Under the pieces are notes generated by a model, which saw nothing but the letters and a program-made list of their open reading frames with translations, searched no databases and was not told the DNA's origin. A program made the position numbers and the translations under genes. From CAZIVO01 sp964542765 (GTDB lineage: Bacteria; Planctomycetota; UBA1135; UBA2386), in assembly GCA_964542765.1 (NCBI GenBank), contig CAZIVO010000024.1, positions 1 through 39,403 on the forward strand: a stretch of 39,403 bases of DNA. The letters run 5' to 3'. Shown here one piece after another: positions 1 through 8,451 of the stretch (its first letter is position 1; each line of letters opens with the position of its first letter).

Positions 1-37
1 ATCCGCAGTAGACACTGTGATGGCAAGCCAACGAGCT

Positions 38-43
38 TACAAT
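38..43 (+). promoter_or_regulatory. Possible -10 element upstream of miaB
   Basis: TACAAT, one base off the TATAAT consensus, lies 11 bp before the miaB start codon. No good -35 box is visible at the expected distance, and no Shine-Dalgarno lies before the ATG. If real, the transcript would have a very short leader. The window begins only 37 bp upstream, so longer-range context cannot be judged. Confidence 0.3.
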
Positions 44-54
44 CCCTCCGACCC

Positions 55-1473
55 ATGCCAGACTCCTCTTCGAACACTAGCTATTTCTTGCACAGTTACG
101 GCTGCCAGATGAACAAGCTCGATTCCGAACTTGTCGAGAGCCGGCTCGTCGAGCATGGCTTTGAACCTGCGCCCACCGAAGAAGCTGCGGATGTGGTGCT
201 CTTGAATACTTGCTCGGTCCGCCAGCATGCAGAAGACCGTGTCTGGAGCCGCTTGGGAAGGCTGCGCAAGCGCAAGCGTGGCCAGCCGGAGCTGGTTGTA
301 GGCGTTCTGGGTTGCATGGCGCAGGAGCACTCCCGCCTTTTGCAGGCGAGGATGCCCCATGTCGACCTCGTGGTCGGGCCTTCGGCGTTCGGGGATATTC
401 ACGAGAAGATCGCGGAGGCTCGGTGTCGCAATCTGGCTGTGCGCGATGCCGACCGCGGTGCCGGTCTTGTTTCCGTTGCCGGGGCAACGGCGCGGGATAT
501 TGCCGCTGATCCAGATCGGATCCAGCGCAACGTCGCGGTTCGTCCACACCCGAGCCAGGCCTACATCAGTGTCATGCGTGGTTGCAACATGCCGTGCACC
601 TACTGCATCGTTCCATTGACTCGTGGCAAGGAGATCAGTCGCCCGATCGATGCGATCCACGAGGAAGCTCTGCGGCTTGTCGCCGATGGCGTCACCGAAA
701 TCACCCTGCTTGGTCAGACTGTCAATGCATATGGCCGGGATCTTGGTCGAGATGTCAATCTCTCCAGGCTGCTGCGGCGCTTGCATGAGATTGAATCTTT
801 GCGGAGGCTCGCCTTCGTCACGTCGCATCCGAATTTTCTGTCCGTAGAACTGGCGGAGACCATTGCCGACCTCCCGCGAGTGTCGCGCTATCTCCACTTG
901 CCTGTTCAATCAGGTAGTGACCGGGTCCTTCGCGCGATGAAGCGAGGCTACACAGTGTCGCGTTACCTTGAGCGGGTTGAACTTCTGCGCGAGCGGGTGC
1001 CCGAAATCGAGCTGCAGTCCGACTTCATCGTCGGCTTCCCTGGAGAGACCGAGGAGGATTTCGAGCAGACGGTGGCTTTGATGGAGCGTTTGCGTTTTGC
1101 CCAATCATTCATCTTCAAATACTCGCCCAGGCCGGGAACCAGTGCGGCTGAGCTGGTGGATGACGTTGTGGATGCTGAGAAGGCGCGGCGCAATACCGTT
1201 CTGCTCGAGGTGCAGGGTCGCCATAGCGCAGAGCGGCATCGCGAACTCGTGGGGTCGGTGGCGGAGGTGTTGGTCGAGGGCTGGAGCAAGGTGGCGGGCC
1301 GGATGACGGGTCGTACGATGCAGCATCGGCTGGTGCATTTCCCGACCGCCGATGTCAGTCTCATCGGACGTTACGTTTCCGTTCGCATCACCGAAGGGCT
1401 TGCACATTCTATGCTGGGTGAGTTGGTTGAGAATGCTGATGCACATGCAACTCTGATGCAGGGTCAGGTGTGA
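55..1473 (+). CDS. miaB: tRNA-2-methylthio-N6-dimethylallyladenosine synthase MiaB
   Basis: This is the radical-SAM methylthiotransferase that adds the 2-methylthio group to i6A37 of tRNAs reading U-starting codons. The 472-aa protein has the family order. The N-terminal UPF0004 domain has cluster-binding cysteines at 17 (YGCQMN), 53 (NTCSVR) and 87 (GCMAQ). The radical-SAM CxxxCxxC motif is at 177-181-184 (RGCNMPCTYC), and a C-terminal TRAM-type domain spans about 395-460. Length is normal for MiaB. The substrate could be t6A as in MtaB, but YGCQMN and NTCSVR are the MiaB forms. Its stop overlaps the ribD start as GTGA, so the two are probably translated together. Confidence 0.95.
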   Translation: MPDSSSNTSYFLHSYGCQMNKLDSELVESRLVEHGFEPAPTEEAADVVLLNTCSVRQHAEDRVWSRLGRLRKRKRGQPELVVGVLGCMAQEHSRLLQARMPHVDLVVGPSAFGDIHEKIAEARCRNLAVRDADRGAGLVSVAGATARDIAADPDRIQRNVAVRPHPSQAYISVMRGCNMPCTYCIVPLTRGKEISRPIDAIHEEALRLVADGVTEITLLGQTVNAYGRDLGRDVNLSRLLRRLHEIESLRRLAFVTSHPNFLSVELAETIADLPRVSRYLHLPVQSGSDRVLRAMKRGYTVSRYLERVELLRERVPEIELQSDFIVGFPGETEEDFEQTVALMERLRFAQSFIFKYSPRPGTSAAELVDDVVDAEKARRNTVLLEVQGRHSAERHRELVGSVAEVLVEGWSKVAGRMTGRTMQHRLVHFPTADVSLIGRYVSVRITEGLAHSMLGELVENADAHATLMQGQV

Positions 1474-2576
1474 AGGTCGAAGACCTCATGGGGGAGGCGA
1501 TCGAACTCGCTATCCTCGGTCGCGGTGCAGTTGAGCCGAATCCGCGCGTGGGTGCCTTGGCCTTGTGTGAGGGGGTGGTCGTGGGACGCGGCTGGCATCG
1601 TTTCTACGGCAGTTCCCACGCCGAAGTCGAGGCTTTGGCGGATGCTCGGGCAAAGGGAGCGAAGCCGGATGCCGTGGTGGTGACGATGGAGCCCTGTAGC
1701 ACGGCGGTCGGGGTAGATGGAAAGAAAACCCCTGCCTGCACGGAAGCCTTGATCGAGGCCGGTGTCGAGCGGGTCATCATCGGAACTGTTGATCCCGACC
1801 CTCGGCATCAGGGGCGAGGGCTGGCGATGCTGGAGGAGGCGGGTATCGAGGTCGATGCTGGTGTGCTGGCTTCGCGTTGCCGGGCGATCAATCAATCATT
1901 CGACCGTTGGCTGGCTCTCGATCGCCCCTGGACGATTGCTAAATATGCCATGACGATCGATGGGAAGACGGCCGCACCGACGGGAGAAGCCCGCTGGATC
2001 TCCGGCAAGGAATCGCAACGCAGAACGCATGAGTTGCGTTCTCGGTGCGATGCCGTGGTCGTCGGGTTCCGTACCGCGCAGATGGATGATCCATTGCTCA
2101 CGGTCCGCCATGTCAAGGGGGATCAGCCGATCCGGATTGTGATCGATCCGGAAGCCGAGATCGGAGTCGAGAGCAAGCTGGTTTGTAGCGCTGATGAGCA
2201 TCCGCTCTGGTTGGTCGTCAGCACGAATGCGGATGCCGATCGCACGGAGCGACTCCAGGGCTTGGGCGTCAAGGTGGTTCATTGCGCCGGGCAGGGTCGC
2301 AGGCTCGATCTGCTCGATGCCTGGCGTGAGTTGTACCGCCAGGGTTTGCGGCGTGTCATGGTTGAAGGCGGTGGGGAACTTCTCGCTCAGTTGATGGGCT
2401 ATGGCTGTATAGATCAGATACTGGCCTTCGTAGCGCCGAAGATGATTGGCGGGAAGACCGCGCCGACGCCGATCGGTGGCGAAGGCAAGCCTCTCATGGC
2501 AGATGCCTGGAGCCTCGATGAGATGACATGGGAGCGTTCCGGAGAGGATCTCGCGATCACAGCCTTCATCTTGTAG
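1470..2576 (+). CDS. ribD: Bifunctional riboflavin biosynthesis deaminase/reductase RibD
   Basis: RibD catalyses two successive steps of riboflavin synthesis: deamination of the pyrimidine from GTP cyclohydrolase II, then NADPH-dependent reduction of its ribosyl chain. The 368-aa protein has an N-terminal cytidine-deaminase-like domain (1-140) with HAE at 50-52 and zinc cysteines at 76 and 90. The reductase domain follows from about 145 (TIDGKTA, then EARWISG, and VEGGGELL near 290). The GTG start at 1470 overlaps the miaB stop. Oddly, the two zinc cysteines are 14 residues apart, where canonical RibD (PCxHxGRTPPC) has 9, and the His and Gly-Arg of that loop are replaced. No other rib gene is in the window. 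Confidence 0.93.
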   Translation: MKVEDLMGEAIELAILGRGAVEPNPRVGALALCEGVVVGRGWHRFYGSSHAEVEALADARAKGAKPDAVVVTMEPCSTAVGVDGKKTPACTEALIEAGVERVIIGTVDPDPRHQGRGLAMLEEAGIEVDAGVLASRCRAINQSFDRWLALDRPWTIAKYAMTIDGKTAAPTGEARWISGKESQRRTHELRSRCDAVVVGFRTAQMDDPLLTVRHVKGDQPIRIVIDPEAEIGVESKLVCSADEHPLWLVVSTNADADRTERLQGLGVKVVHCAGQGRRLDLLDAWRELYRQGLRRVMVEGGGELLAQLMGYGCIDQILAFVAPKMIGGKTAPTPIGGEGKPLMADAWSLDEMTWERSGEDLAITAFIL

Positions 2577-2582
2577 CCGAAC

Positions 2583-3293
2583 ATGAGCATCGAACGGATT
2601 TCCCAAGCGTTGGTGGCCAGGGTCGAATGTCTCGACTTCGATTCGCCAGTGACCCATGTCTACAACCCGTTGGACTACGCTTGGTCGTCACACCGGCAAT
2701 TCCTGCGGAGGTTCGGTACGCCGCCCAAGACTTTTTTGCTGGTGGGCATGAACCCGGGCCCCTTTGGCATGGCGCAGACGGGTGTTCCCTTTGGCGAGGT
2801 GGCGGCGGTGCGGGATTGGTTGGGTGTGGAAGCCGAGGTCAATCAACCTGCTGTAGAGCATCCCAAGCGTCCGGTGCAGGGATTTGCCTGCAGCAGGAGT
2901 GAGGTGAGCGGGCGTCGCTTTTGGGGTTGGGCGGCGGCCAGGTTCGCTACGCCCGAGGAGTTCTTCGCGCGCTGGTGGGTTCATAACTACTGTCCGCTGG
3001 TGTTCATGGAGGAAAGTGGTCGGAACCTGACGCCGGACAAATTGCCGGTGAGTGAACGCAAACCTCTTTTCGATGCCTGCGATCAGGCCTTGCGAGATGT
3101 TGTTGAATACATGGAGGTGACGACCGTGATCGGGATTGGCGTGTTTGCGGAAAAGCGTGCGCGGCAGACGCTTGCGGATATGGATCTTCGATTCGGCCGG
3201 ATTCCGCATCCGAGTCCGGCCAGTCCGCTCGCGAATCGTGGTTGGACTGATGCCGCTGAGAAGGCTCTGGCTGCGATGGGGGTGAGTCCGTGA
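2583..3293 (+). CDS. SMUG1-type single-strand-selective uracil-DNA glycosylase
   Basis: The 236-aa protein resembles SMUG1, the family 3 uracil-DNA glycosylase that excises uracil and oxidised pyrimidines in base excision repair. Diagnostic motifs are GMNPGPFGMAQTGVPFG starting at residue 55 (water-activating loop), HNYCPL at 134-139 (the Asn likely contacts uracil) and HPSPASPLANRGW at 209-221 (DNA intercalation loop). Length matches the family. SMUG1 is mainly an animal enzyme with a scattered presence in bacteria, including some Planctomycetes and Opitutaceae. The ATG is 6 bp after the ribD stop, and the gene overlaps the next one by GTGA. No signal peptide is seen; it should be cytosolic. 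Confidence 0.92.
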   Translation: MSIERISQALVARVECLDFDSPVTHVYNPLDYAWSSHRQFLRRFGTPPKTFLLVGMNPGPFGMAQTGVPFGEVAAVRDWLGVEAEVNQPAVEHPKRPVQGFACSRSEVSGRRFWGWAAARFATPEEFFARWWVHNYCPLVFMEESGRNLTPDKLPVSERKPLFDACDQALRDVVEYMEVTTVIGIGVFAEKRARQTLADMDLRFGRIPHPSPASPLANRGWTDAAEKALAAMGVSP

Positions 3294-5455
3294 AGTCGTT
3301 TGCAGCAGGTCTCATTTTCTCGGTGCCATCGCGGTCGGCATTCTTGCTGTTTTGTGTTAGCGGGATTTCATTTGCCCAGGATCAGCAGGAGGCCAAGAGG
3401 TTGAATCATCTGGCGAAGGAGACGTCTCCCTATCTACTGCAGCACAAGCACAATCCGGTGGATTGGTACCCCTGGGGCAAGGAGGCTCTGGCAAGGGCGA
3501 AAGCCGAGGACAAGGTCATCTTCCTGTCGATCGGTTACTCGGCGTGTCACTGGTGTCACGTGATGGAGCACGAGTCTTTTGAGAGCGAGAAGATCGCGAA
3601 ATCGATGAACGAGAAGTTTGTCAACATCAAGGTCGATCGTGAGGAACGCCCCGACCTGGATGAGATTTACATGGCCGCGACCGTGCGGTTCAACAATGGG
3701 CATGGTGGATGGCCCATGTCGGTGTTCTTGACGCCGAACCTCAAACCATTTTTTTGCGGCACGTATTTTCCGCCGGAGGATCGTCATGGGATGCCAGGTT
3801 TTCCACGGGTGATCGAGCACATCGATCAATTGTGGAAGACGCGGCGGGATGACGTGCTGAAAGCTTCAATCGATCTTGCGGAGCAGGTGCGCATTCATCT
3901 TCAGCCGAAGGCGGTCCCAGGTGATCTTGAACCGAAGCATGTCGATCAGGTTGTCGTTTCGAGTGCTCAGCGGTTCGATTCTGATCATGGAGGTTTCGGC
4001 TGGCCGCCGAGGTTCGCGCCGAAGTTTCCGCATGCCAGCGAGTTATCCTTGCTGATGCGTCATCACGCACGCTCGGGTGATGAGAAGACCCTGCGCATCG
4101 TCACGACGACGCTGGAGAAGATGGCGGCCGGCGGTATCTGGGATCACCTCGGTGGCGGGTTTCATCGATACAGCACGGATCGGCTATGGCTGGTACCGCA
4201 TTTCGAGAAGATGCTCTACGACAACTCTCTGCTGGCTCGCACCTACGCTGAAGCGAGCATGGTCACGAGAAACGAGAGCTACCTTGCCACCTTGCGCGAG
4301 ATCCTCGACTACATGCTGCGCGAGATGCAAGATGCGTCCGGTGGCTTCTACTCGACCCAAGATGCCGACAGCGAGGGCGAGGAGGGCAAATTCTTTGTCT
4401 GGCAAGCAGGAGAGATCATCGAGGCTCTTGGCGAGGAAGATGCCAGGTTGGTCGCATTGCGGTGGGGTGTCACCGAGGCAGGGAACTGGGAAGGTAAGAA
4501 TATTCTGTCGGCGGTAGCGACGGTCGAAGAGGTTGCTCGAGAGACGGGGAAGAAACCCGACGAGATCGCAACGCGGCTCGAGGCGATTCGCGCCGTGTTG
4601 CTCGAACGCCGTGGACGACGCGTGCATCCCCGGACAGATGATAAGGTGCTGGCTGCTTGGAATGGTCTGGCGATCGCGGCCTGCGCGATCGGATATCAGC
4701 GTCTTGGCGATGAGCGTTATCTGTCAGCAGGCCGCAGAGCTGCGGACTTTGTGCTGAGTGAGATGCGACGCGAGGGCCGACTTCTTCGCACCTGGCGTCA
4801 TGGCGAGGCCAAGCTCATGGCTTATCTCGAGGACTATGCCTTCGTCGCAGATGGTCTCTTGTGTTTGTTCGAGACCGACTTCGACCCGCGTTGGCTGGTG
4901 GAGGCGAGGGCCTTACTTGCCGGTATCGAGAAGCATTTCCTGGATGCTGATGACGGAAATTTCTTTTTCACGGCGGGTGATCATGAGGAACTCGTGACCC
5001 GTAGCAAGAGCGTCAGTGAATCCTCAATACCGTCAGGTATCGCCTTGGCGACATCGTCATTCTTGCGGGCGGGATTGTTGCTGGGAGACGAGGAGCTCTA
5101 TCAGATCGGAGTGAGCGCATTGCGAGCCAACCATGCCATCATCGAGAGCCAAGGCATCTCATGCCCATCGTTGCTGCTCGCTGTCGAGTTCCATTTGGGA
5201 GATCCTCGTGAAGTTGTGATCGCTGGCGACCCTGGCGATCAAACAACGCGCGCCATGTTGTCAAAGTTGCGACAGGAGTTTCCCGTTCATCACGTCATTG
5301 CTGTGGTGCATGACGGCAATCGCGAAGATCTCGAGAGGATCTCGCCCGTCTTCAAGGGCAAGATCCGGGTCGATGGCAAGCCTACGGCCTATGTCTGTCG
5401 TCGAGGGGTATGTGAGGCACCGGTGACCGACCCTGGGCAGATAACTTTGAAGTAG
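3290..5455 (+). CDS. Secreted thioredoxin-like DUF255 / YyaL family protein
   Basis: The 721-aa protein belongs to the DUF255 family (YyaL, spermatogenesis-associated 20). Members join an N-terminal thioredoxin-like domain to a C-terminal alpha/alpha-barrel resembling N-acylglucosamine 2-epimerases. The hallmark region KETSPYLLQHKHNPVDWYPW (43-62) is followed by SACHWCHVMEHESF with the redox-type CxxC at Cys86 and Cys89. KVDREERPDLD and HGGWPMSVFLTP follow. GGGFHRYSTD and WLVPHFEKMLYDN are also typical. Unlike most family members it starts with a signal-peptide-like segment (about 1-30, ending ISFAQ), suggesting export. The GTG start overlaps the glycosylase stop. Biochemical role is unknown for the family. 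Confidence 0.9.
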   Translation: MKSFAAGLIFSVPSRSAFLLFCVSGISFAQDQQEAKRLNHLAKETSPYLLQHKHNPVDWYPWGKEALARAKAEDKVIFLSIGYSACHWCHVMEHESFESEKIAKSMNEKFVNIKVDREERPDLDEIYMAATVRFNNGHGGWPMSVFLTPNLKPFFCGTYFPPEDRHGMPGFPRVIEHIDQLWKTRRDDVLKASIDLAEQVRIHLQPKAVPGDLEPKHVDQVVVSSAQRFDSDHGGFGWPPRFAPKFPHASELSLLMRHHARSGDEKTLRIVTTTLEKMAAGGIWDHLGGGFHRYSTDRLWLVPHFEKMLYDNSLLARTYAEASMVTRNESYLATLREILDYMLREMQDASGGFYSTQDADSEGEEGKFFVWQAGEIIEALGEEDARLVALRWGVTEAGNWEGKNILSAVATVEEVARETGKKPDEIATRLEAIRAVLLERRGRRVHPRTDDKVLAAWNGLAIAACAIGYQRLGDERYLSAGRRAADFVLSEMRREGRLLRTWRHGEAKLMAYLEDYAFVADGLLCLFETDFDPRWLVEARALLAGIEKHFLDADDGNFFFTAGDHEELVTRSKSVSESSIPSGIALATSSFLRAGLLLGDEELYQIGVSALRANHAIIESQGISCPSLLLAVEFHLGDPREVVIAGDPGDQTTRAMLSKLRQEFPVHHVIAVVHDGNREDLERISPVFKGKIRVDGKPTAYVCRRGVCEAPVTDPGQITLK

Positions 5456-5485
5456 GCGGCGAGAATTTGATGTGCCGCGGTCGGT

Positions 5486-5812
5486 TCAGGCGACGCTTGG
5501 TTCGGCGAGATAGCACCGATAGAGATCGACAAAGCGCTGGAGTTCATCGGCGGTGGCCGTGTCCAGTTGACTTCTGTGGTGGGCCTCGCCGATCGCTTGG
5601 CGTAGCGATTCGAAGGGCTTGGTGTCGAGCAGGAAGGCTGGGAAGCCGTCGTGTGGATGCGGCGGTTCGACCATTTGAGTCAGGCGCGGAAGCCAGTGCT
5701 TCTGGGATCGACTCATGGTGTTCAGGAGCATCTGGCGATCCTGGGGACCCAGATGCCATGGATTGTTGCCTAGCCGGTTGAGGATTTCTTTGCAGGGATC
5801 CGAGTTCTTCAT
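5486..5812 (-). CDS. Small hypothetical protein
   Basis: A 108-aa protein of no family I recognise, beginning MKNSDPCKEILNRLG. An upstream in-frame start exists at 5887, but the ATG at 5812 has a clear Shine-Dalgarno (CGGAGG, 5 bp upstream) and is preferred. The sequence looks soluble and helical (DRQMLLNTMSRSQKHWLPRL, then TADELQRFVDLYRCYL), with no signal peptide or membrane segment. It converges on the DUF255 gene (30-bp gap) and diverges from the acetyltransferase; the two divergent starts lie within about 60 bp, so promoters would overlap. Confidence 0.7.
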   Translation of the reverse strand: MKNSDPCKEILNRLGNNPWHLGPQDRQMLLNTMSRSQKHWLPRLTQMVEPPHPHDGFPAFLLDTKPFESLRQAIGEAHHRSQLDTATADELQRFVDLYRCYLAEPSVA

Positions 5813-5868
5813 GGGAACCTCCGTTCTGGTGGTTGCTGATCGACCGTTCAGAGCGGATTCTTGAGCCG

Positions 5869-6708
5869 GTGTCAGATTTATCCTCATTCTCCGCCCGGTT
5901 TGTCAGTGGCGACGAGCGAGCGGCCGTCCGTGAACTGGCGGCTGCAGCCGGGGCTCATGGTATCTACATGAGAAATTTTTTGGCCGAGGGAGGCTCGGAC
6001 GGTGAGGGGGGAGAACTCCTCGGCTTCCATGGATCGTCGGGACTTGCCGGAGTAGCTTTTTTTGGTAGCCGTGGCAACCTGATCCTGATCATGCGCGATG
6101 TCATTTCTCCCGAGAATGTCGCTCGCGCCATTTCGGCCAGCGGCATTGCTTGGAGGATTGTGCTCGGCCCGCCGGAATCGGTAGCTGCGATCGAGCGACG
6201 CGAGGAGCATCCGCCGCTGGCCTTTCGCAGTCAGGTTTACTATGCCGCTGCTCCACAGGATGTGGCCGAGACGAGCATGTGTGAAGGAGTACGTTTGGCG
6301 GTCAAGCGCGATCTCGCTGAACTTGTCAAGGCAGCGCTCGACCTCAACCGAACCGATCTCAACATGAACCCGCGTAAAGTCTTCAAGCCGTGGCTGAAGG
6401 AGAGCATCAAGCGGCGGATCAGTGAGGAGCGCGTCTGGGTGATCGGTTCATCCGGGAAGCTCCTCGCAAAACTGGATGTTGGCAGTGTTGGTCCTGCCGG
6501 CATGATGGTCGAAGGGGTTTATACATCCCCCGATGCTCGAGGCCGGGGGTTGGCCTCGGGACTTGTCGCCGCCGTTGCTCGTCAGTCCGCGGATCGCTAT
6601 CCACTGGTTTGTCTCCACGTGGGTGCAGGCAATACTCCTGCTCGTCGAGCTTACGAGCGAGCGGGTTTGCAAGAAGCTGGTCAGTGCTCGCTATTGCTCC
6701 GCTCCTGA
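5869..6708 (+). CDS. GNAT-family N-acetyltransferase
   Basis: A two-part protein of about 279 aa. The C-terminal third is a GNAT fold: VEGVYTSPDARGRGLASGLV contains the acetyl-CoA-binding RGxGxA-type loop, and NTPARRAYERAGLQEAG is the usual last helix. The N-terminal half (ELLGFHGSSGLAGVAFFGSRGNLI) resembles DUF4081-type acetyltransferases. Substrate is unknown. The start is uncertain: the frame is open to a TTG at 5833, but that would leave almost no room before the divergent gene, so the GTG at 5869 (MSDLSSFSARF) is chosen. It converges with the gene ending at 6724. Confidence 0.8.
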   Translation: MSDLSSFSARFVSGDERAAVRELAAAAGAHGIYMRNFLAEGGSDGEGGELLGFHGSSGLAGVAFFGSRGNLILIMRDVISPENVARAISASGIAWRIVLGPPESVAAIERREEHPPLAFRSQVYYAAAPQDVAETSMCEGVRLAVKRDLAELVKAALDLNRTDLNMNPRKVFKPWLKESIKRRISEERVWVIGSSGKLLAKLDVGSVGPAGMMVEGVYTSPDARGRGLASGLVAAVARQSADRYPLVCLHVGAGNTPARRAYERAGLQEAGQCSLLLRS

Positions 6709-6723
6709 CCGCTGCGGCTGTAT

Positions 6724-8451
6724 CTAGCGAGTTGCCAGATAGGCCAGCGCGGAGGCCGGGTTGAGCAGAGGGTGGCTTCCGGGGTTGAGGAGATCGAGCC
6801 GTGTGAGGCGGGTCTTCAGGAGTTGCAGGGCTTCATCTGCATTCTTGTCGCTGCCAGCAGCGCGGAGAACGCGCGCCAGTGAAGCGCGAACCAGAGGTGC
6901 CTCGGTCGATTGGTAGGCGATGACCCATTCCTTCATCTCCTCATTCAGTTCGCCACGTTCGCGGTGGGCAGCGGCTTTGAGGCTGCTGGCCCAGGCGATT
7001 TGGCCATTTTTGGCAAGGTCTGTTTCAGCCGCTTGCGCTCTCTCACGGGTCATGCTGACCGATACCAGACCACCGAGATAGACCAGTGCATGGCGGAAGG
7101 TCGCTGGTGAGCCAGGGATCTCTTCGAGTGCTTGCAGCGGGATCTTCAGATCGCGCGCATGACCGATGCGAACGAGGACCTCACCCTCTTCGGCGAGATG
7201 GAGAGAGAGTCTTTCGAATTGAGAAGGTCTTTGTCGCATCCATTCGAGGTCTTCAAGGAGTCGCTGTCGCGCCTGACCGCGATTGCCTGTAAGGATTTCG
7301 TGGGCGGCCTGCATACGACGAACTTCATGCAGCAAGGGAGTCTTGCGGATCTTCGGGTCCGTAGCCAGAGTGGCGAGCTGCTGGCGAAGATCTTCGTGGC
7401 GGTTGTTGTAGTAGAGTGCCAGCGCATGCGGCAGAACCGTTGTGACCTTGGGCAGTTTCGGCGCGGCGGCTTCGATCACCTCGAGCCCTTCTTTCGGGTT
7501 TCCGGTGGCGAGTTCGGCCAGGCATGAGTGGTAAGAGACTGCCGCATTGAGTGGCCAACGCATACGCAGTTGGCGCAGCAGCGGTGCTGAGTGTGTGAAC
7601 TCGCCCAGGTGATTGTGTGCCAGGGCCTTGCTGTAGAGGGGATGTGGATCGTGTGGCCGTTCCACCAGCGTGGCCTCCGCGAGTTCGAGCAGTTTCCGGT
7701 TGGCCCTGGTCAGTCGCCCCGGTGCTCGGAACTCGGACAGGAGTAGCGTTCGGGCCAGGCGGTGGCGGGTGGTCGACGACAGGCGAGCTTCGAAGGACAG
7801 GGCTTCGCGAGCAATGCGGCTTGCTTCGATCGGATTGCCTTGGTCGAGGGTGGCGTTCGCCAGCGCTGCGAGTGTCAGGGTGCAACCTGGGTCCAGTGGC
7901 CGAGCCATGCGCAGCAGGCCGATGGCACCCATCCGGTCATTGTTGATGGAGCGTTCCTGGGCGCGTTCGGTCAAGGTGATGCAGCGCGGGATGGAACTGT
8001 AGATCTTTGCGCAGGATCGTGTTTGCGGGTCGATGGGATCGCCCAGGGCCTGCCGCGTTGCCATGGCCAGGCGGTCGATCGATTCCGGGTCGCCGCCAGC
8101 GATGCTGGCGAGCGGAAGGGGAGCCGCCTCGGTGCTCTTGAGCGTGGTGCTCATGCGATCGGCGAGGGGATCGAAGTGGACGGCCACCGCCCATGGTGCG
8201 GGACAGTCCTCATGCGCTGCTGCGAAGTCGAGTCGGGCTGATTGCCGAAGAGCCTCACGCAGCAGGGCATCGAGATGGTTTTGGGCAGCATCCTTATCGT
8301 CCGTGGTGACGATCGGCAGGAGTCGGACCACGGTTCCTGCGGGCAGAGCCTTGCGCAGGGGTGTATTGCCCGGTGCTGGAGCGGGGGATGGGTTTGTCGG
8401 GACCGCACAGGCCGATAGCAACAGCAGGACTGAGCCGAGCGTGCGCGTCAT
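6724..8451 (-). CDS. TPR-type repeat lipoprotein
   Basis: A 575-aa predicted lipoprotein: hydrophobic leader LGSVLLLLSAC with the lipobox cysteine at 15. Residues about 35-140 (VVRLLPIV, then a helix DALLREALRQSARLDF and strands AVAVHFDP) look like a FlgO/TolB-N type domain. The remainder is a long run of paired helices typical of TPR or Sel1-like solenoids, for example AIGLLRMARPLDPGCTLTLA and EASRIAREALSF. Its start overlaps the stop of the YfcC-type carrier as ATGA, so the two are probably coupled. The function is unknown; a scaffold or binding role outside the inner membrane is an inference. Confidence 0.82.
   Translation of the reverse strand: MTRTLGSVLLLLSACAVPTNPSPAPAPGNTPLRKALPAGTVVRLLPIVTTDDKDAAQNHLDALLREALRQSARLDFAAAHEDCPAPWAVAVHFDPLADRMSTTLKSTEAAPLPLASIAGGDPESIDRLAMATRQALGDPIDPQTRSCAKIYSSIPRCITLTERAQERSINNDRMGAIGLLRMARPLDPGCTLTLAALANATLDQGNPIEASRIAREALSFEARLSSTTRHRLARTLLLSEFRAPGRLTRANRKLLELAEATLVERPHDPHPLYSKALAHNHLGEFTHSAPLLRQLRMRWPLNAAVSYHSCLAELATGNPKEGLEVIEAAAPKLPKVTTVLPHALALYYNNRHEDLRQQLATLATDPKIRKTPLLHEVRRMQAAHEILTGNRGQARQRLLEDLEWMRQRPSQFERLSLHLAEEGEVLVRIGHARDLKIPLQALEEIPGSPATFRHALVYLGGLVSVSMTRERAQAAETDLAKNGQIAWASSLKAAAHRERGELNEEMKEWVIAYQSTEAPLVRASLARVLRAAGSDKNADEALQLLKTRLTRLDLLNPGSHPLLNPASALAYLATR

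Noticed and set aside
37..909. 290-aa minus-strand frame opposite miaB
   Set aside because: It lies wholly antisense to a clear miaB with all cluster cysteines, and its product resembles no family.
5456..5485. Bidirectional terminator between DUF255 and the small minus-strand gene
   Set aside because: Only a 5-bp GCGGC/GCCGC stem without T-runs is visible.
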